Of a stretch of DNA of 64,000 nucleotides, positions 22,047 through 36,254 are shown in pieces. Source of the DNA: Asterias rubens (lineage: Eukaryota > Echinodermata > Asteroidea > Forcipulatida > Asteriidae); assembly GCF_902459465.1 (NCBI RefSeq), contig NC_047062.1:31738673-31802672 (forward strand), in the 5' to 3' direction. Each line of letters begins with the position of its first letter. Within the stretch, counting starts at the first letter, position 1. A model generated the notes under the pieces. The model made no database searches and had not been told where the DNA came from. It saw only the letters and a list, made by a program, of their open reading frames with translations. Both the position numbers and the translations under genes were made by a program.

Positions 22047-24326
22047 CTATTTCTTTTTCTTTGACTTGGCCTTCTGAAGGTTTGGAGCCGACACTTTTAC
22101 TTTTCCAGGCAAATTCCTAGACAAATCTGTGTCCTGTTAACAAAAGAAGAAAACAAAGATTAACAACAATCTACCTAATGTGAAAGATGGTAATATTCAG
22201 CAAGGATAAAGAGACAATTAAATGTTGATGATACAACTTGGGAAGCAACAGGAGAAGGACCACCTTCAAGGACAAATAGCTCAGTTCAAATAGCACTGGC
22301 ACCGTCAATACGGAGGTCGCAGGTTCAAATCATGTTCTACTGATGTTTTCTTTGCTCACGCAAAATTGTGTTCATCATCACAAAGGAATTTCTTATGGTA
22401 CTCATATATGAGTATGGCGAGGTTCCAACTAAACCTTCATTATATTTTAGTTTTCATTGGATAAAAAGATCCTTCATGGAATTTTAGTTATCATTGGAGT
22501 CAAATGCAAAAACGGTCAAGAGAGGGCACCATCCAACATTTCAGCTTGAGACTTGTTAACAATGTTCTCTATTTACCTTCACACTCTTAAAAAGATCCTT
22601 CTCTCTGCTCACTGTGTCCTTAGAGAACTGGAACATATGAAGAGCAGCCTTTGCAGCTAAAAACATCAAGAAATAAATACACAATATTAGGTTAAAGGCA
22701 GTGGACACTATTGGTGATTACTCAAAATAATTATTAGCATAAAACCTTACTTGGTGACGAGTAATGGGGAGCTGTTGATAGTATAAAACATTGTGAGAAA
22801 CAGCTCCCTCTGAAGTGACGTAATTTTCGAGAAAGAAGTAACTTTCCACGAATTTGATTTCGAGATCTCAGATTTAGAATTTGAGGTCTCGAAATCAATC
22901 ATATGAAAGCATACAACGTGTGACAAGGGTGTTTTTTCCTTTCATTATTATCTCAAAACTTTAACGACCACTTGAGTTCAAATTTTCACAGGTTTGTTAT
23001 TTTATGCATATGTTGAGATACACCAAGTGCAAAGACTGGTCTTTGACAATTACCAATAGTGTGTTGAGTGTCTTTAAATGCATACAGAGCTTCAAAGGTA
23101 CTATGCTACTTATCCAATACCTTACCAATATTAATTACTGAAAGACAAACACTGAAACTAAGAAGTTGAGTTGTCATCTTCGTTGTCGGTTAAGCGAGAC
23201 GACTAATCGCAGTAAGTCAAATTCTTAGGTCCAGAAAGTCGTCTGGGTGAGATTATTATGTGGACTTGCAGAGATAACTTTTTACAGTCAGTTAACTTCT
23301 CCGTTTTATTTGAGTGGTTGAAGCGAAGCATTATGTCTGGATAAGCGATATGGCAATCCTTAAGCACCAACCCATTCAAATCCAAGGATGTTTGGATGAA
23401 AAGCTTTGATTAAAATGAAGCGAGTATATCTTACCTTTTCCTCTTTTGCCTGTTCCTGGAGTTAACTTGACTTTAAACCTGAGGGATTAATCCAAAACAA
23501 ATTCCATCAGCCTTTGGTTATTACCTCGAAACAACCAATTAGAATCACAACATCCGAACCCCTATAAACCGTAAGACCCCAAGTGCTGCATGGCAAAACA
23601 CTGTGCAAGTCTAAATTGTGTGAGCATTGGAAACCTTGTGTTGACGCAGTTCCCTTGGGCTCAATACCATAGAGCTGCTTAAGCACAAACAAGAAGATAA
23701 GCACAGACAACAATATGCTCACCAGAATAAGCTTATCTTCCAAAACACTATGTCACATATACCATATGTGACTGGTATCCTGCACATTTTTGCTAAGCAT
23801 TTTTGCTTGTGCAGCTCTATGAAATTGGACTCCGACGTCATTATCACTATAAATTTAGTTGCAGTCTTTTGGGAGTCATTGTTCCTGTGTGTTATACAGT
23901 TTAGTGCAAAATGTTGGCGACCCAGCATTTACACTCTGATCGGCATTTATATATTTATATATTTATTGACCAAACCAACAGCGGACGAGCCGCCAATTAC
24001 ACACTAGCATTAACGTGCTTAGCAGCATTTACATGCTGAGCAGCATTAACCACCTAGCAGCAACTACACGCTTAGCTGCACTTACACGCTAAGCAGCATT
24101 TTCATGCTAACCAGTTGACTCCCAAAAGAGTGAGTGTGGCACAGTATTCTCAAGAATTTTATTTCTGTGGTTATGAACATACATGTATTATACTTACTTA
24201 TTATATCCTATGTACTTACTTGTAGTTATGCATAACAGAGTATGGAGCACATATTGGTAGACTGAACATTAACAAATCTTCAGCATGAGGACATCCAGTC
24301 AACGTGTCCACAATATTCAAACTTTC
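22047..24326 (-). CDS. NEMF: NEMF exons 32-35: NFACT-C domain and C terminus
   Basis: Exons: 24220-24326, 23435-23478, 22577-22656, 22047-22133 (about residues 1030-1134). Conserved blocks are [38 protein letters not shown], and [20 protein letters not shown] followed by VKVSAPNL, ending in a lysine tail (KSKKKK). All match the vertebrate C terminus closely. Confidence 0.95.
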
Positions 24327-27300
24327 CTGCAAAAAATTAAAAGAATTATTGTAGATTTTGAAAAAACAATTGACAATACTATGGACATTTATATTGCGCA
24401 GTGACCTGTATTAATACACTCTACTGCGTATTACAAAAAATACAAAAAGTGCAGAGAAAAAAGAAATACACAAACAGAGCAAGAATGAATTAAATGGGTG
24501 AAGTAAACAAAATGTGATTTTAACTTTGATACATTAAGTGAAACTAAACTACAGCACTTCTTTCATCATCATCATCATCGATCGACCTCATCCAAGATCA
24601 CAGACACTCCGTTATGCCACACTGGTTTGTTCGCCATAGCTCTTGTCATAGCTCCTAATAGCTAACATAGATTGTCACAAAAAAAGCAGAAACGGGCAAC
24701 AAATCAAGCTAGGCATCTCTGTCTTTTGTGATAATGAGAGTAGCGTGAAATAAGAGTTTGTAAATTTTACCGTCATGAGTTGAGATTGGTCTTTCTCTTC
24801 GTCTGAAGCCTGCATAAAAAAAATTAAAATATAAAAATAAGAAATCAAAGTTTAAACAAGTTTCAAGTGGCAAATATCAATGTAAGTTTTAACTTTAAAA
24901 AATCCTCCTATTTCTAGGAATAATTTCCAACATAGTTATTGAAACTTTAGATTTAAAAATAATGTGTTTTTGCGACCACCTTTTTCTGCCAAGTTATTGC
25001 ACTAAATTATCAATATCTTCTCGGTAGCTCGGTGAAAAAAAGAAATTGTAGGTTAGTGAGAGGAATAGTTCATCAATACTTGAGTGGAATTTCACACTTT
25101 ACTCTTGAAGGGGCCACAGCAATTTCCCTCACATTGCTGTGGGTACAGTGGGTTATTGCGAGGTCTGCTCGAGTATTAATGACAAACAAATTAATGAAAT
25201 CAACCAACAATGAAGCAGTTTTAAAGAAGGATTCTCTCCATGCTTACCTCCCCAGCAGCCTCCTCCTTATTCCATGAATGCTTGAAGGCAACTGGCTGGA
25301 TCATATCTTCATCTACAACACAAGAAATAATCCAGGAATTGTCTTGACATTATTTATAGAAAAGTTTGCGGTAACACCATGTAATAACAATCTCTAAATG
25401 AGTTGGGGTGGTTCTGAAAAGAACCGTTGGATTAACTCGACGTTTCGATCAGTATGCTCTGATCGTCTTCTTGACATTATTTAAGCTACAATGATCCACA
25501 GGAAAGTAGTGAAATGTGCGAAAGCCACCTACTCCTGGAGCTGAAAAAGGGTAACTCCCTTCACAGTCCGCAAAGATGTAAAGCATGGATATCATCCACT
25601 AGGAGCCTGACTGGTTGAGCAGAATGCAATACCTTCCCAACATTTTACAAAGCAATTATGGTTTAAAAGTGCCTTGCTCAAGTGCTCAAGGGCACATTAG
25701 TGTGGTGACCACAATTCTAAACCCACACTCTGCTGCTGACAACACCAGTTCGGGTCTGGTGACCTAGCCCGCTCAGCCACGAGTGAATAAGCAAATTAGC
25801 ATTTAGGTATCAAAACGAGAGCCCGTGTACCAAGCAGTGATGCTTAACCAAATCAACTAAAACTTTCCTATTGTTCGGACTTTCAAGATGCTCTCTTTAA
25901 GGTTCAAGATGTCTAAATACAGCGGCATCTTACCTTGTTCCTCCTCGACACTCATTCCCTGCATCTTTCCCTCCATCTCGGTTGCATCTTCTCCTGCCGT
26001 CCTCTCCAAGACACCACCATCTCGCTGCTGCTGCTGTTTCCCGCCTCCTTGTTTCTTCTTCTGCTGATATTTCTGTTTCATCTGTTGATGCTTCTCCTCA
26101 AGGAGTTGTTGTTTCCGAGCTTGCTTGGCTTTCTTTCCTTTTAGTTCCCTGGGAGCTCCAGCTGACTGTTGTCAAAACAGGTGAGTTGTTTGGATTAAAA
26201 CCCAAAACTTTGTATGATAAAATATTATCGAAAGCATTTTAAGTAGCCACAAATATCTCTGAGAGTTGTCAAATATGCTTTAATAGAGCTGTAAGTTCAA
26301 ATACATGAATGGAGTAAAAAAAAACAAGCACTTAAAGGCAGTGGACACTATTGGTTAATACTCAAAATAATTATTAGCATAAAACCTTACTTGGTAACGA
26401 GTAATGGGGAGCTGTTAATAGTATAAAACAGTGTGAGAAACGGCTCCCTCTGAAGTGATGTAGTAAAAAAATAAAAAGTAATTTTCCATGAATTTGATTT
26501 CGAGACCTCAGATTTAGAATATGAGGTCATGAAATCAAGCATCTGAATGCACATAACTTCGTGTGACAAGGGTGTTTTTTTAGCTGTTCCGATCCAGTCG
26601 GAACAGCTATTGTTTTCGTCGAGATTTTTATTATTTTTATTATTATTATTATTAGCTGTTCCGATCCAGTCGGAACAGCTATTGTTTTCGTCGAGATTTT
26701 TATTATTTTTATTATTATTATTATTCTTTGTTTCTCCCTAAATCCCATAGTGTTTGTACACGTTTTTGTGGCAGCCTAATCTCCTAAACCATAATACGAA
26801 AGAGTGAGTTTATTATACCAAATTGAAGCTTAGAACATAAGCTTAATTCTTATCGTAAAAAAAAAATTAAAATTTTTAATTAATAAGCCTTAATTAAGCT
26901 TATGAATATCTAATTAGCAAACCTAGTTAACACCATATCTCAAAAAGTAGACCGCCGATCCTGAAACTTTTTTCAGCTATACACTAGTCAGGTCCTGTTA
27001 AGGTGATTTCTGACATAAAATTTCGGACGACGTCACCATGACGTCATTTAATGCACGTTTTGTGTCTGTGCACAAACACAATAGCTCTTCAAATCTATAC
27101 TTTAAACTGGTCAAAAACACAATAACTTCGAAATAATTTATCTGTTAGTTTCCTAAATATCATATTATGTGTAGAAAAACACACTGATTCTAATAAGATT
27201 TGTTTCAGTCCATAAAAGCAATCAAAGTCGTCTATTAATTAATTAATCAATTAGAATCTTGGCATCATGGGTACAACGTAGTACTTCATAAATTGGGTGC

Positions 27301-30300
27301 AGTCACTTTCGTTGCAATGTTTAAACATCTCTATGGCTCTTGCAACACACTGCGGACCTGTATGGGTTGAGGACTCTCAGGGAGAGTCTGAGAAGACGAT
27401 GTCGTGATGTTTGCATCTTTAATTTGTTTTTGAAAAATGGCAACTAGTAACTAATTAACCACATGACCCTCATTTGCATATTAAATTAGAAAATCTTTGC
27501 AGCACCATATCTCAAGAAGTATACAGCCGATTTTAAGACTGTTTGTTGCTAAAGACTCTTTGGGGATTGGAAATTAATTTTGAAAAATCGTGACCTCAAG
27601 TTGACCCCTACTTCCGGGTCGACCGGAAGTGGGACCATATCTCAAGAACTATACAACAGATTATAAAACTTTTTTCAGTTATAAACTCCTTAGGCATAAA
27701 ATATAACTTTTGACAAACCGTGACCTCAAGTTGACCTCTACTTCCGGGTCAACCGGAAGTGGGACCATATCTCAAGAAATATACAACCGATTTTCAAACT
27801 TTTTTCAGTTATAGACTCCTTGGACATTCAAGATTAGTTTGAAACACATTTGACCCCATGTTGACCTTTACTTCCGGGTCGACCGGAAGTGGGCCCATAT
27901 CTCAAGAAGTACAAAGCCAATGTTCAAACTTCAGTTATAGACTCTAAGGCAATAAATATTAACTTTGGAAAACTGTGACCCTATGTTGACCTCTACTTCT
28001 GGGTCAACCGGAAGTGGGACTATATATCAAGATCTTCACAACCGATTGCTTTAACTTTTTCAGTTATAGACTCCTTGGCATTGCAGATTAGTCTTTGCTA
28101 GCTGTGGGCCCATTTTGACCTTTACTTGCGGGTCAACCGGGAAGTGTGACCTAATACCAAGAGCTACACAACTTTTTTGAAACCTTTTTTTCAGTTATAT
28201 ATTCCTTGGGCAATGAAGCACATAATCCAAGCAAAACAACAAGGAACAGCTTCGTGTTTGTTCACAAACACTTAATGTCTAGTTATTATTATTCTTTGTT
28301 TCTCCCTAAATCCCATAGTGTTTGTACACGTTTTTGTGGCAGCCTAATCTCCTAAACCATAATACGAAAGAGTGAGTTTATTATACCAAATTGAAGCTTA
28401 GAACATAAGCCTAATTCTTATCGTAAAAAAAAAATTAAAATTTTTAATTAATAAGCCTTAATTAAGCTTATGAATATCTAATTAGCAAACCTAGTTAACA
28501 CCATATCTCAAAAAGTAGACCGCCGATCCTGAAACTTTTTTCAGCTTTACACTAGTCAGGTCCTGTTAAGGTGATTTCTGACATAAAATTTCGGACGACG
28601 TCACCATGACGTCATTTAATGCACGTTTTGTGTCTGTGCACAAACACAATAGCTCTTCAAATCTATCTTTTAAACTGGTCAAAAACACAATAACTTCGAA
28701 ATAATGTATCTGTTAGTTTCCTAAATATCATATTATGTGTAGAAAAATACACTGATTCTAATAAGATTTGTTTCAGTCCATAAAAGCAATCAATGTTCGT
28801 CTATTAATTAATTAATCAATTAGAATCTTGGCATCATGGGTACAACGTAGTACTTCATAAATTGGGTGCAGTCACTTTCATTGCAATGTTTAAACATCTC
28901 TATGGCTCTTGCAACACACTGCGGACCTGTATGGGTTGAGGACTCTCGGGGAGAGTCTGAGAAGACGATGTCGTGATGTTTGCATCTTTAATTTGTTTTT
29001 GAAAAATGGCAACTAGTAACTAATTAACCACATGACCCTCATTTGCATATTAAATTAGAAAATCTTTGCAGCACCATATCTCAAGAAGTATACAGCCGAT
29101 TTTAAGACTGTTTGTTGCTAAAGACTCTTTGGGGATTGCAAATTAATTTTGAAAAATCGTGACCTCAAGTTGACCCCTACTTCCGGGTCGACCGGAAGTG
29201 GGACCATATCTCAAGAACTATACAACAGATTATAAAACTTTTTTCAGTTATAAACTCCTTAGGCATAAAATATAACTTTTGACAAACCGTGACCTCAAGT
29301 TGACCTCTACTTCCGGGTCAACCGGAAGTGGGACCATATCTCAAGAAATATACAACCGATTTTCAAACTTTTTTCAGTTATAGACTCCTTGGACATTCAA
29401 GATTAGTTTGAAACACATTTGACCCATGTTGACCTTTACTTCCGGGTCGACCGGAAGTGGGCCCATATCTCAAGAAGTACAAAACCAATGTTGAAACTTC
29501 AGTTATAGACTCTAAGGCAATAAATATTAACTTTGGAAAACTGTGACCCTATGTTGACCTCTACTTCTGGGTCAACCGGAAGTGGGACTATATATCAAGA
29601 TCTTCACAACCGATTGCTTTAACTTTTTCAGTTATAGACTCCTTGGCATTGCAGATTAGTCTTTGGTAGCTGTGGGCCCATTTTGACCTTTACTTGCGGG
29701 TCAACCGGGAAGTGTGACCTAATACCAAGAGCTACACAACTTTTTTGAAACCTTTTTTTTCAGTTATATATTCCTTGGGCAATGAAGCACATAATCCAAG
29801 CAAAACAACAAGGAACAGCTTCGTGTTTGTTCACAAACACTTAATGTCTAGTCTTTCATAGTTATTTCGCAACTTCGACGACCAACTGAGCTCAAATTTT
29901 CACAGGTTTGTTACTTTATGCATATGTTGAGATGCAACAAATGAGAAGGCTGGTTTTTGACAATTACCAATAGTGTCCACTGTCTTTAAATTCAGGCACA
30001 GCAATTTTTTGTACAGCAATTTCAATTCTCCACAGCACAGCTGAGAAATCAAAAATGAGGAAATCAGATCAGGGCCAAAATCAATAGAGCTGCTTTAGCC
30101 CAAAAAGTAGCTAAGCACGACAGAATTATGCTTACCAGAACAAGGTTACCAGCCAAACTACCATGTCACATGTACAATTTGTGATTGGCAATCTGCTCAT
30201 TTCTGCTTAGCAGAAAACTGTTAGGCAATATTTTTTGCTAAGGCAGCTCTATGAAATTGGGTCCAGCTAACAAGTGTTTGTTGTCAAAAGTGTAAGAGTG

Positions 30301-33300
30301 AGTAAAAATATTTGTTTCTCGTTGAAAACTTACGGCCAAGATTTCCATCTTGAGTCTTCTCTCCTCGTCATCTTGATCTTTATACTTCTGTTTAATCTTC
30401 TTTAATTTATTCTGTTGGATGAGAAAAAAACAATGCCCACAAATAATCTGAGGTCGCAGGTTCAAGTCCCACTTAGGAAAACTTGCTTTGTTCAACCCAA
30501 AATTGTTAAAATATTTCCCCCGTCGGTTTCCCTAAATCTTTATTATTTGATAAAATAAATATCTCTTTACTTTTTTATAAATGGCAGCATTGAGTTAAGG
30601 CACTTGTTGACTCACCTTCTGACCTCGTTTGACCTGTGCAGGTTGTGTTGAAACTTCAACCTGACAGACAAAAGAAGGAAAACAAATATTTACAAAAATA
30701 TTAATAACAAAGAAATATTCTTAAGGAGTGTTGTGGCCGAGTGGTCTAGTTCTTCCGTCAATCACAAAGTGGTGGTTCGAGCCCCAGCCTGTCTGGCTAC
30801 GGCTTTACGTCTGATCCGAAGGACACAGCAATAAGTGTCTTGCTTAAGGACACAAGTGTTAAGACAAGGGCTTCAGTTCGTTGCACTTATCCGCTCAGCC
30901 ACGACAAGCCACAAATAAATGATTACAAGAATGAGAGGTCGTTGACCTACATTGCCTCTTTGAGCCGCTGCTTGATCTTCTTGTTCCTCCTCATCATCTT
31001 CTACATCTTCAAGTCTTGGGATTCGAGTCTCGTCATGTTCTCTTGGTATTTGTGTCTCCAACGTGATGCCATCCACAATCTCTTTCATATCTACATCTTC
31101 CTTCTTGGCATCATCTTCATTGATGTCTTCATTTTGCTTTTTGATTTGCTGTTTCTTCATTTGCCTGATGGGGAAATCAAAACATCATATCAGTAGGATT
31201 TGAAACTTTGCATGGTGGAAGTATAATTAGGTGAAGTTTGCGATAGCACCTGACACAGACGACAATTGAGCTCAGTATTCTCTGTGTTCTATTTTTATAT
31301 TGATACTTCATGCCCACAGCTGACATAGAGGGCGTGTACAGCAGACACAGATGACAATTGCATTTAAAAAAAACAAAATATTATGCAAGTCGCCAGACAC
31401 ACAAGTCCTGAAGGCCACTTCAAGGTGTGGGCTACAATTTTTTTTTTCCGGAGGCCGCTGCCACCTACTCCTAGGGCTGAAACAGGGTCACTCCTTTTAC
31501 AGTCCATACGGATGTAGGCTTGGGTATTATCAATCCGAAGTCTGGTCGGTAGAGCAGAAAGCACTACCTCCCAAATTTTACGTAGCAAGTGTCACGACCG
31601 GGATTCGAACCCAGACTCTGCTGATCAAACACAAGAGCTTTAATCCAGTGCTCTTAATCGCTCGGCCATGACACGGCCACAGCAGAAACTTTGACTATCA
31701 CATTATTTAAATTTCCTTTACCTTTTCTGTTTGGCAGACAAGTACTGTTTTTGATTCTGCAAATGAAAAGAACAAGAGGAAAGCTTGATGAGGTTCTGCA
31801 ATGCTGTAAGTTCATATCAATATTCAAAGTGAGCTCAATTTAAAAAGGCTGTTGGGCATTTTTAATGGAAAGGTAATTTATAAATGGGAATCTCAGTCTT
31901 AAACGTCTATTTTATACATTGCGGGGTCTTGGCCCGTCGTGGTCAGGGACTATTGCTGGTTTTAAACGGGCCTTATAGACCTCCCAGCCCACTCCCTTAA
32001 TGTTACTTTACCTGTTGTTTGTTGGTTTTGCTAACACCAAGTATTATGGGTTGGTCATCACCAAGGTATACCGTCTCTATCTCCCCTTCATTAGAATGGT
32101 AGCTTCCAGAGCTCAGAACACTTGACCCTCGTGACCTCTGTACCTCTGACCTTTAGTTCAGATGGAGATGAGAAAACCATTAAAATCTAAAGACTCAATG
32201 CACTGATGCAAGAGGTGGCCACTGTCTGGCAATAGTCTGCCATTATTGGATTCAAAAAGTATGTAAAAGAAATCGGCATTGCACAGTAACAAACAGGAAA
32301 ACCGACTCCCAAAAAGCCACACCAAGATCTATCTTGAGTAATGACCTCAGTGCCCAATTTCATGACTCTGCTCACCACCGCATTCAGTTCTTGCAATCAC
32401 CATTCTCTGCTTACTTTGCAAGTGCCAAATTTCTGCTCTAGCTGTGTAAGCGAATAATGCCTAGTATCATGAAGTACATATGTTCACAGGCAAAAATACC
32501 TGCTAACCTGTGAAATACGCTTAACGCAAGCACAGAATTCCTTGTCACCTACAGGGCCCACTCTTTGCTTACAGTAAGCCGAACCGTGAAATTGGGCACG
32601 GGTGAATTGGATTAACATTTCTTCACTGCGTAAAATGTCCACTTACTTAGCTCCTTGAACATGATAAAGTGGAATGGCTGTATCTGGATAGGCAGTGTCA
32701 TCATCTGAACTACTCTCTGCCATTAGTGGCTTATCGTTGACTTCATCCTGAGGTTCTCCATCTTCTTCTTCTGCCTCCACGATGTCCTCCATCTTCATGG
32801 CTGATAAGACACAAGAAAACAACAACACAATCAGATTAAAATGGATAGAAATGTAATAATTTTGTGGAGCAATTACCCAAGTTATACCCTCCCTTTAAAA
32901 CCTAGTGACAAACTGAACAGGAAATATTCAATTTTTCATCACAAAACTAAGTGCCAGTTCAGTAATAATATAATAATTATAGCCTCTTACTTAGCACTCA
33001 TATCCACTCAGTGATGCTCGAGGTGCTTCAACATTCAGTATATCCTGCAAGGTGTTGTAGAGCTAGCTTTTTGAAGCAAGATACCAGTTCCTCTATGGCA
33101 CCATGTAATGGCTTACAATATGCAGCCAATCAAACCATGAACACGGTTTCAAACCCCTTCTTTTCTGAATACATGTACTGGGTTCTTTAACGTGTATTAC
33201 ACAACACACTGTTTTACATCCAATATGAAGAAAGCAGCAATAATGGTTAAGTATCTTGCTTGAAAGGACACAAGTGTCACAACCAGGACTCGAACCCACA

Positions 33301-36222
33301 CTCTGCTGAACAGAAACACCAGAGCTCCAGTCCCGTCCTCTAATCCGCTCGGCCACAACACTCCACAGTACAAAGGGTCTTCCTTGGGTGCCTTTAGTAG
33401 TCAGTTACTCACCCGGTTCTTCCTGTGTCTTCTCATCTTCACTGTCTTCATCACCTTCATCTTGAAGAGGTATTTCTTCATCATCCACTGAGCCATCAAC
33501 CTAAAGAAAACCAAGACATTAAATTCATACCAGTCAACATTTATTTCATACTGAAGCCTCTCAGAACAATTTTTTCATTTTAAACATGAGTTTGATCTTA
33601 AACCCAAATATTTTCTCTTTTTGGAAGAAGAGGATTGGTAATTAGGCAAGGTTGGCTCAGTGGTTTCCGTCATTGCCTTTCGCCTCTGTGGACCCTGGTT
33701 TGATACCCGGACCAGAGCCTTGCATGTGGATAGGGTTTTTCAGTCCCTAACCGACTGCTTGGGTTTTTCCCTACAGGGGTTTTCCTCCCACGTCTAAAAC
33801 TGAAATTACTTCAGTGTCTTCTCTACAAAAAAGTTGATGTCAGCTTCCATTAGGATGCTTTGCCGACTATGTAATTCAAATTCAAATTCAAATTCAGATT
33901 CAGTATTCAAATTGGCGATTACTGCTACGGCTTTGACTGTTGCTAAGGATGTCCTATACTGCAACCCATAAAGATGCATCCTAATCCACAGCCGTAGCTG
34001 TAGCCACTTATTCGGAAGCAAATGTAACAAAATTAATTGAAAACTAACAAAGTGAAAATTTCTTTATTGATTCATATAAATTGAACTAAGCATGGATGAC
34101 CTACTTACCGTTGACCTTTCATCAGCCATTGACATCTCCTCCTCCTCTAGGGTCCGTATTCTCCTCTCATCCTTGTGTCTCAATAAACTAGACTCATCCA
34201 ACTACAATGATATCATCATAATACATGTATGTAAGTTTATGCCATAATTATAATGTATTACTCTATAACATCATCTAGTAAGGTTTGCAGTAAAAACATG
34301 TAGTTGGGGTGGTTCTGAAAAGAACCGTTGGTTTCAACTCGACGTTTTGATCAGTATGTTTTCAGATCGTCTTCTGGAGTAAGCTGGACTATAACATAAT
34401 AAATATAACATCACAATCTGTTACTGTATGACACCATCACAATGTGTTAATCTAAGATATGATCACATTCTCTAGGAAATCTCCTTTACATTTCATCATG
34501 ACATCCTCATTGCATGTTAATCTATGAAAGTACTACTACTATGTCAATCAATGCCACCTAAGTCTTATCTAATACTTTGGTATCATTATTGCTAGCTTCG
34601 ATGACATCATCACTATGTCATTAACCTATTTAAAGATGCCATATATTGGTTTTCGATTTAAATGTAAGGAAATATTACTGTTCAATTTCTAAAAATTTCA
34701 TTTAACAGGAACATTCTTATCCCTGATTCACGGAAAGAAATTCTCTAGATGTAACTACCTTGAACAAGAAACCAAAGCCCATCATCAGCTGAGCTGGAGG
34801 AAGGTAATTCTTCTTTCCTGAAAGAAACAACAAAAGTAACCACTGGCTAATTGTTTGGAAGTACACAACAAATTATTTCTCTAAGAAAAAAGAAGATAGC
34901 CGGGCAAATGGTTTTTGAAGCTTCGCATAGTGTGAAGGATAAGAGTAACTATATATATAAATAGCAGACTTGCGGATACAACCATGCGTGAAATCTCTTT
35001 TGAGGGAGCGTTGGCTCTGAAAAGAGCCGGTTTGGTCTCGACGTTTCGAACAGTACACTCTACTCTGCATTCTCCTGAAGACGAGCAGAGTATACTGTTC
35101 GAAACGTCAAGACCACACTGTCTCTTTTCAGAGCCAACATTCCACTGAAAAGAGATAACATACACGGTTGTACCCGCAAGTCTCACTATTTATGTTTATC
35201 TTTGTACTATTTATATTTATCTTGGTACTCTTATAGCTGTTTATAACACACATTTTGTCACATTGATTTCAGTCCAATGTAAAAACAAACAGGTGAAATA
35301 TATCTCATTACCTCTGATCATGAAGCTACCAGTTGTAAGATACTCTCCACTTGGAGCAGTCTTCGAAACCTACAAACAAAGATACAGTAAAAGATTTAAC
35401 GATTTATTTAAGTGACAACTTGACTTTCAAAAACTAAGTCACATAAATAAAACCAAAATTGAAATCAATAGGCCTATATACATGTATGCTGCGGGCGGTT
35501 TGTCCATGTATTGTCTGAAAACTATGTGGAGGTTTTGAAGATGGTCCAACAACCTTCCGATCATTAACCATCCTGCTGTCTGACCATTCAATCTCAGCCT
35601 TGGGGTAGGGGGAGGGAGGGTCACTGATTCTTACCTGAACATTGTTGACCCACCAGGCACTAGTAACAACCTTAGTATCCCAGGCTACACTGTAGCACAC
35701 AGCCATTACACCACCCTCATGGAGGGCATTAGAGAAGGTAGTCATGGGGTAGGGGGATGGGGGACTAGGGGGGCAGTGGGTGGAGGGTCGGGTCACTGAT
35801 TCTTACCTGATCATTGTTGACCCACCAGGCGCTAGTAACAACCTTAGCATCCCATGCTACACTGTAACACACAGCCATTACTCCACCCTCATGGAGTGTC
35901 TTTGGTGGTACTGGACCTCCTGATGGATTCTTGATAATCACACTACTAGCACCGTGTAGATCAGCATGCACATACACATCACCTGAAAAAAATAAGACAA
36001 ATCTCGTCATCTTACAATAGATTGCTAGAAACTTTTGCAGAGAGTTCATTCTCTGCATATGGCGTCAAAATGTGAAATACATGTAAGCTTCCGGTACAAA
36101 TCAGACATACCAGCTCACTTACATCATTTAAGACACTCCTTAAAGCTCACCTGTTCCAGCAGGCTTACTATTCACCTCAGCATCTTAGAGCAAACACTTG
36201 ATTTTGGCGCTCTAGAAATGAC

Positions 36223-36254
<32 letters not shown>

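Larger units (their letters stand above)
26332..29989. mobile_element. MITE of the 'aaaggcagtggacact' family split by a Helentron-like insertion
   Basis: The left half runs from TTAAAGGCAGTGGACACTAT to about 26580 and the right half from about 29852 to GTGTCCACTGTCTTTAA. Comparison with 22692-23077 shows the break within the T run of 'ggtgttttttcctttcat'. Everything between is the inserted element. Confidence 0.85.

Noticed and set aside
23203..23385. 60-codon minus-strand frame in a NEMF intron
   Set aside because: Lies between well-supported exons 33 and 34, with no splice borders that keep the NEMF phase. Possibly a transposase remnant, but nothing confirms it.
25982..26242. Plus-strand frame over NEMF exon 29
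   Set aside because: It is the antisense shadow of the K/Q-rich NEMF exon, whose minus-strand frame fits the family and splice phases.
26581..29851. CRISPR-like or prokaryotic repeat array
   Set aside because: Regular ~125-bp units might suggest an array, but this is eukaryotic intronic DNA, the units are contiguous with no unique spacers, and the hairpin ends fit a transposon.
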